Shown here: positions 59,948 through 64,000 of the stretch, piece after piece | Numbering within the stretch: position 1 is the first letter of the stretch | Layout: the number at the start of each line of letters is the position of its first letter | From: Pseudomonadota bacterium | GTDB taxonomy: Bacteria; Pseudomonadota; Gammaproteobacteria; Burkholderiales; Gallionellaceae | Direction of reading: 5' to 3' | Length of the DNA: 64,000 bases | NCBI GenBank assembly: GCA_021848465.1 | Contig: JAJZUP010000003.1 | Span: 186,001 to 250,000, forward strand | The notes under the pieces: generated by a model | Database searches by the model: none | Told to the model about the DNA's origin: nothing | Seen by the model: only the letters and a program-made list of their open reading frames with translations | Program-made: the position numbers and the translations under genes

Positions 59948-60592
59948 ATGAACCAGGTATCCAAATCCTCCATGCTCGCCATCATCCTCGACCGCGTTTT
60001 CCCCAAGGTTCCGGATTTCTACGCGCGCCTCACCGAACAGAACATCAAGGTGGCCGAAACCGCCAACCTGCTGGTTGAGTACATGGAGCACTGCGATCCC
60101 GCGATTGCCGTATCGCTCAAGGAGGATGTGCACAGGGCTGACCTGATCAAGGTGCGCAACCTGCACGAACTGAACGATGCATTCTCCACTCCGATCGACC
60201 GCGAGGACATCTACCGCGCCATCATGGCACTGGACGACATCGTGATGTACTGCAAGACCACCGTGCATGAAATGGATGTGCTGCATGTCGCGCCGGACGC
60301 CTTCATGCGCGACATTTCGCAAAACATCAAGGAGGGCGTAGATGCCCTCGCCAAAGGCTTTGCGTTGCTCGGCACCACGCCCGCCAATGCCGCGCAATAT
60401 GCCGATGCTGCGCGCAAGGCCGAGCGACATGCCGAAAAGCAGTACCGCATCGCGCTCTCCACGCTGTTCGAGGGAACCGACTACGTCAACATGTTCAAGC
60501 GCCGCGAAATCTACCGTCACCTGACCAACGCCGCGCACCACATGGCGCAATGCGCCAACACGCTGCACGACATCGTGGTGAAGATCAGTTGA
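59948..60592 (+). CDS. DUF47 (PhoU-like) phosphate transport accessory protein
   Basis: 214 residues from ATG 59948, 7 bases after the transporter stop. All-helical TIGR00153/DUF47 protein with PhoU-like bundles (FYARLTEQNIKVAETANLLVEYM; EDVHRADLIKVRNLHELNDAF; RREIYRHLTNAAHHMAQCANTL). Thought to gate PiT transporters. The 106-base gap after it holds a purine-rich repeat. Confidence 0.93.
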   Translation: MNQVSKSSMLAIILDRVFPKVPDFYARLTEQNIKVAETANLLVEYMEHCDPAIAVSLKEDVHRADLIKVRNLHELNDAFSTPIDREDIYRAIMALDDIVMYCKTTVHEMDVLHVAPDAFMRDISQNIKEGVDALAKGFALLGTTPANAAQYADAARKAERHAEKQYRIALSTLFEGTDYVNMFKRREIYRHLTNAAHHMAQCANTLHDIVVKIS

Positions 60593-60633
60593 GGGCGGAG
60601 GAAGAATTGCTCACGCTCCTTATCATGGTGAAG

Positions 60634-60668
60634 GGATAAGAGAGAAGGGGGAAGGGTAAAACCGTTTT
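60634..60668. repeat. Purine-rich dispersed repeat, second copy
   Basis: AGAGAGAAGGGGGAAGGG, followed by TAAAACCG, corresponds closely to AGAGGGAAGGGGGAAGGG, followed by AAAAACCG, at 54699-54724 (iscS-iscU gap). A second run of similar context in one window suggests a repeat family of this genome. Confidence 0.6.
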
Positions 60669-60698
60669 TCCCTCAACCGCCACGAGAGAACAACGCAC

Positions 60699-61139
60699 AT
60701 GACACCCGCACAACAGCTCGAACAAACGCTGCACCGCGAAATCCCGATGGCACAGGCAATGGGCATCCGCGCTGAGAGCTACGACGGCAACCGGCTATGC
60801 CTCGCGGCCCCGCTCGCCCCCAACATCAACCACAAATGCACCGCCTTCGGCGGCAGCCTGTACGCACTGGCCGTGCTGTGCGGCTGGGGCCTGCTGCACC
60901 TGAAACTGGAAGAAGCCGGGCTGCATCGCCATATCGTCATCCAGCATGCCGACATCGACTACCTGCTTCCGGTCGCCGAGGACATGCAGGCCGAATGCAG
61001 CGTTGACGAAGCCGCACTGGGCCGCTTCATGGCAACGCTACAAAAGCATGGCCGCGCACGGCTCGCACTCGAAGTCGTCATCGGCCGCAACAACCAGCCC
61101 GCGGTGAGATTCTCCGGCCGCTATGTCGTGCACAACTAG
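60699..61139 (+). CDS. Thioesterase-like hotdog protein (YiiD C-terminal domain family)
   Basis: 146 residues. Single hotdog domain: IPMAQAMGIRAESYDGNRLCL, NHKCTAFGGSLYALAVLCGWGLL (helix of the hotdog fold) and HADIDYLLPVAEDM. Related to the C-terminal domain of YiiD-type proteins. The acyl-CoA or other thioester substrate is unknown. Confidence 0.85.
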   Translation: MTPAQQLEQTLHREIPMAQAMGIRAESYDGNRLCLAAPLAPNINHKCTAFGGSLYALAVLCGWGLLHLKLEEAGLHRHIVIQHADIDYLLPVAEDMQAECSVDEAALGRFMATLQKHGRARLALEVVIGRNNQPAVRFSGRYVVHN

Positions 61140-61150
61140 CCGGGGTCTGG

Positions 61151-61807
61151 TTAGTGCCCGACCAGCCCGCTCTCGATTGCATAACAATATAAATCCGCAT
61201 GGCTGCGGAAATTCATCTTTTGCATCACCCGCGCCTTATGGGTGCTGACCGTGCGGTTGCTGATCTGCAACGCAGCCGCGATCGCATTCACGCTCATCCC
61301 CTGGCTGAATAACTGCATCACCTGCAACTCGCGCTTGGTGATGCGCTCCTTCATGACGGCTCCCCGGTCAACCTGCTTGTCGAACACCATCTTCTCCACG
61401 ATGTCGGGAGACACGAAACGCTCTCCCTGCCCGACCTTGCGGATAGCCAACGCAAGGGTTTCCCGCTCGCATCCCTTGCTCAGGTAGCCAGTCGCCCCCT
61501 GATGCAGGATTTGCTTTGCCGTATACGGATCATCGTGTATCGAAAACACCAGGGTCCGCACCCCCGCATAACGGTCAGTGATTTTGCGCACCAGCCCTTC
61601 ACTGCTGTCCGCACGTGCGTCCGGCTCGTCCTCAGCCATATCCGGGTCTAGCACCAGCACATCGAATGCATCCGCATCCAGAGCCGCGAACAGCTCTTTT
61701 ACCGATGCCGCCTCCGCTGTCGCCACATACCCTTCAACTTCCCGGCATAACTGCCTGATACCCATTCGTACAATGCACTGTGCATCTGCAACCAGCAACC
61801 TGACCAT
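61151..61807 (-). CDS. NarL-family response regulator with altered receiver
   Basis: 218 residues from ATG 61807; the ATG at 61822 overlaps the SD GAGGAAAA. The receiver has LLVADAQCIVRMGI, where the second acidic residue of the usual DD is Ala. A probable phosphoacceptor Asp is in VLVLDPDM, followed by an acidic insertion (AEDEPDARAD) instead of the PGxxG loop; Lys is in GYLSKGCE. The LuxR-type HTH (ITKRELQVMQLFSQGMSVNAIAAAL; TVSTHKARVMQKMNF) is intact. It lies 156 bases downstream of the kinase/regulator pair. Phosphorylation may be altered. Confidence 0.9.
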   Translation of the reverse strand: MVRLLVADAQCIVRMGIRQLCREVEGYVATAEAASVKELFAALDADAFDVLVLDPDMAEDEPDARADSSEGLVRKITDRYAGVRTLVFSIHDDPYTAKQILHQGATGYLSKGCERETLALAIRKVGQGERFVSPDIVEKMVFDKQVDRGAVMKERITKRELQVMQLFSQGMSVNAIAAALQISNRTVSTHKARVMQKMNFRSHADLYCYAIESGLVGH

Positions 61808-61900
61808 AGTTTTCCTCGACATTATTGGACATGGCCCATTTTGCGGAAAACCAAAATAAAAACTATCAGGAATTGCTTATTTTTTTGTACGGAAAATATG

Positions 61901-61954
61901 ACATGTAGTGATTTCCTGTCATGACATTGCAACATGTAAGGTTTTGCCTACATG
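61901..61954. promoter_or_regulatory. ACATGTA repeats between the two response-regulator genes
   Basis: ACATGTA occurs at 61901-61907 and 61932-61938 (31 bases apart). CATGTAAGG pairs with CCTACATG (61947-61954) as an inverted repeat around TTTTG. The site is upstream of the 61807 gene and just after the end of the 62593 gene on the minus strand, so it may be an operator, a terminator, or both. Confidence 0.45.
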
Positions 61955-61963
61955 AATAACCCT

Positions 61964-62593
61964 TCAGATCAACCCGGATTCCGAGGCATACAGGATCAGC
62001 TCGGCGTTGTTCCTGAAATTCATTTTCTGCATCAACCGGGTCTTGTAGGTGCTGACCGTGCGGCTGCTCAGCAGCAGCTCATCTGCGATTTCATTGACCC
62101 CCTTGCCCTGCCCGAGCAGCTTCAGTATCTGCAATTCCCGCGCGGAGAGGCGTGTCTGACGGGCGGCTCCCTGCGATTCCGGCCGCTCGAATACCAGGTA
62201 CTCGGCAACCAGCGGGTCAATGTAGCGCCCGCCCGCTAGCACCGTATGCATGGCGCCAAGCAATGTCGCGTCACTGCTGCCTTTGGTGATATATCCTTGC
62301 GCCCCGAGCTTGAGTATGCGTTTGACCACCTGCGGCTCGTTGCGCATGCTGAAAACCAGAATCGGCAGGGACGGATACAAACCATGCAGTTTTTCCAGCA
62401 ATTCCGCCCCGCTCGTGCCCGGCATGGTCAAGTCCAGCAACAGCAGGTCAAAGCTCTCGCCCTGCAAGGCTTCCAGCACCGCCTCGCCGCAATCCGCCTC
62501 GCCGGCAACGACCATATCCGGCGTCGATTCGCAGAGATGGCGCAACCCTTTGCGCACGATGGCATGATCGTCCGCCACCAATACCCTAGCCAT
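61964..62593 (-). CDS. NarL/FixJ-family response regulator
   Basis: 209 residues from ATG 62593, overlapping the kinase stop by 8 bases. Receiver: VLVADDHAIVRKGLRHL, phosphoacceptor Asp in LLLLDLTMPGTSG, FSMR and GYITKGSS. LuxR-type HTH: LSARELQILKLLGQGKGVNEIA, TVSTYKTRLMQKMNF. Forms a cognate pair with the upstream kinase. Confidence 0.95.
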   Translation of the reverse strand: MARVLVADDHAIVRKGLRHLCESTPDMVVAGEADCGEAVLEALQGESFDLLLLDLTMPGTSGAELLEKLHGLYPSLPILVFSMRNEPQVVKRILKLGAQGYITKGSSDATLLGAMHTVLAGGRYIDPLVAEYLVFERPESQGAARQTRLSARELQILKLLGQGKGVNEIADELLLSSRTVSTYKTRLMQKMNFRNNAELILYASESGLI

Positions 62594-64000
62594 GGCAGAC
62601 CTCCATCGGCAGTCGCACAACGACCTCTGTCCCCTGCTCCTTGCGGCTGTTGATATCAAGCTGCCCGCCAAGCATCAGGACGCGCTCACGAATGCCCGCC
62701 AGACCATACGAATCCGCCCCCACTGCAGCCGGGTCGAATCCCTGCCCGTTGTCACGCACCCGCACCACATAATCAGCTCCATCGCTGCGCATCGAAATAT
62801 TCACCTCGCTGGCTTGCGCGTGCCGTGCCACGTTGGTCAGCAGCTCCTGCACAATGCGGTAAATCGCGGTTGTACACAATTCATTCAACGCCAAGGTTTC
62901 CTCCGGTAACGCACAGGCGCAACGAATCCCCGTCACCGTGCTGAAGCGGCTGGCCTGCAGCTCCAGCGCCGGCACGATACCGACATCAGCCTGGACCGGC
63001 CGCAACACGGCGGCAATGTTGTGGGCCACTCCCACCGCCTGGCCGACCATCGCGTCAATCTCTTGCAAGCCCTCACAAAACGGCGAGCGGCTGGCGCGGC
63101 AGCGCCGTAGCAGGTTGGATACCTGCAGGCGCAACCCGGTCAGCACCTGGCCGAGTTCGTCATGGATTTCCCGTGCCATGCGTTTGCGCTCCTCTGCCCG
63201 CAACTCCTCACGCTGGGCAATAGTCCGGCGCAACTGCGCACGCGATGCTTCCAGCTCCAGCTCCGCCTGCTTGCGTGCAGTAATATCCAGCATGATCCCG
63301 TGCCACTCGGTAGCACCGTCCGGCAAACGCCGCGGCTGGGAGCGGATTTCCGTCCAGACATAGTTGCCATCCCGGTTGGCGATGCGTATCTCGATGCGGA
63401 ACTGCTTCAGTGTCTGCTGCGTTTCGGCCATGAGCGATAGTACGCGCGGCAGGTCATCCGGATGGTACCGGGCGCGCAACGCCATCGCATCCTTACGGAG
63501 CTCCGCCAGGCTGACCCCGAACAAATGCTCCACCCCGGGGCTGGCAAATGGAAAAGTGGTATGGCCATCCGGCTCAACATGCACCGTGAAAATGAATCCC
63601 GGAATATTTTCCGCCACCGCAGACAACCGCTCTTCAAATACCCGCCGCTCATCCATCTCCGCATGCAACTGCTGCGTACTGACGGCCAGTGCTTCGGTCT
63701 GCTCCGCAACGCGCACTTCCAGCCGCTCCTTGTACGCCTGCAGCTCGGCATTGCGCTCCCGCAGCAGGCTCTTGGTCCGTTTCAGTTCCTCCTCATTGCG
63801 CTTGCGTTCGCTGATGTCGCGCCCGATGGCCAGCACGCTTTCAATTTTTCCCTGCGCATCAAACTCCGGGATCAGGCGAATATGGCTGCATATCTCCTTG
63901 CCACCCCCGGCCCAGATCAACTCAAAGTCCGTCTCACTGCCGGTCTCCCACACGCCGGCAATTTTTTCCTCATACACTGCGGCAGTGGGCCCGCCCGGGC
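62586..64000 (-). CDS. PAS-domain sensor histidine kinase, NarX/DegS type (5' end beyond window)
   Basis: At least 470 residues; the frame is open to the right edge (reading PGGPTAAVYEEKIAGV before the first GTG at 63977). In order: the end of one PAS/PAC (SHIRLIPEFDAQGKIESVLAIG), a coiled coil (about 65-110), a second PAS/PAC (about 120-245), HisKA_3 with the phosphorylated His in RMAREIHDELGQVLTGL, and HATPase_c with NVARHAQ, VRVRDNGQGFDP and GLAGIRERVLMLGG. No membrane segment is visible in the part present. Signal unknown. Its product should phosphorylate the overlapping regulator. Confidence 0.94.
   Translation of the reverse strand, partial: PGGPTAAVYEEKIAGVWETGSETDFELIWAGGGKEICSHIRLIPEFDAQGKIESVLAIGRDISERKRNEEELKRTKSLLRERNAELQAYKERLEVRVAEQTEALAVSTQQLHAEMDERRVFEERLSAVAENIPGFIFTVHVEPDGHTTFPFASPGVEHLFGVSLAELRKDAMALRARYHPDDLPRVLSLMAETQQTLKQFRIEIRIANRDGNYVWTEIRSQPRRLPDGATEWHGIMLDITARKQAELELEASRAQLRRTIAQREELRAEERKRMAREIHDELGQVLTGLRLQVSNLLRRCRASRSPFCEGLQEIDAMVGQAVGVAHNIAAVLRPVQADVGIVPALELQASRFSTVTGIRCACALPEETLALNELCTTAIYRIVQELLTNVARHAQASEVNISMRSDGADYVVRVRDNGQGFDPAAVGADSYGLAGIRERVLMLGGQLDINSRKEQGTEVVVRLPMEVCHG

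Overview
The window reads as a chromosomal segment of a betaproteobacterium. Gene order and protein character point to the Nitrosomonadales, possibly a Gallionella/Sideroxydans-like lineage. This is inferred from the queA-tgt-yajC-secDF order, the purM/hda/HAD/pcnB/folK/dNK/panB/panC neighbourhood, the iscRSUA-hscBA-fdx-iscX operon and the monomeric isocitrate dehydrogenase. There is no rRNA, and I could not place the genus from sequence alone. Coding density is high, no gap reaches 300 bases, and most genes are housekeeping.

Layout. 1-5.5 kb: the 3' part of a monomeric isocitrate dehydrogenase, a cold-shock gene with a long leader, clpS-clpA and gluQ. 5.4-15.4 kb (minus strand): queA ... tgt-yajC-secD-secF-dedA, with qmcA/nfeD, an AT-richer accessory patch (143-aa membrane ORF, rhuM, decayed acpH and rhuM fragments) and acpH lying between queA and tgt. 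15.4-20.1 kb (plus): tRNA-Leu(CAA), a small Ala/Lys-rich exported protein, a Nudix hydrolase, mnmA, an MscS channel and purB. 20.1-26.4 kb (minus): a CHASE2 adenylate cyclase, a 1.2-kilo-residue secreted NHL/Fn3/transglutaminase-like/TPR protein and a small exported protein, apparently one operon. 26.4-34.1 kb: panD, panC, panB, a deoxynucleoside kinase, folK, pcnB, a NarL-type regulator preceded by 7-2-7 palindromes, a Pal-like lipoprotein, a HAD phosphatase and hda. 34.2-42.7 kb (plus): purM, purN, a DUF3108 protein, rsmB, an HPP protein, a two-domain phosphotransferase/P-loop kinase, a flavoprotein and a cytochrome b561. 42.9-49.4 kb: a PAS-GGDEF-EAL protein with a degenerate EAL domain, a globin divergent from a membrane-anchored tandem truncated haemoglobin, and a MocR-type regulator. 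49.4-58.1 kb: a small membrane-protein operon broken by a MITE-like element, then dsbB, the complete isc operon, cysE and trmJ (minus). 58.1-64 kb: suhB, a PiT phosphate transporter with its DUF47 partner, a thioesterase-like protein, and two NarL-type response regulators with a histidine kinase that runs off the window.

How the parts work together. The isc block is self-contained (repressor, desulfurase, scaffold, A-type carrier, chaperones, ferredoxin, IscX). Its promoter carries a good match to the IscR type 1 operator, overlapping the end of cysE, which makes the cysteine precursor. Pantothenate synthesis, purine synthesis, queuosine and tRNA thiolation, and Sec export are represented by coupled gene pairs with overlapping start/stop codons. 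The least conventional parts are the cyclase/NHL/transglutaminase operon, the tandem membrane globin, the rhuM/acpH scar region, the MITE insertion and the palindromic operators of the NarL-type regulators.
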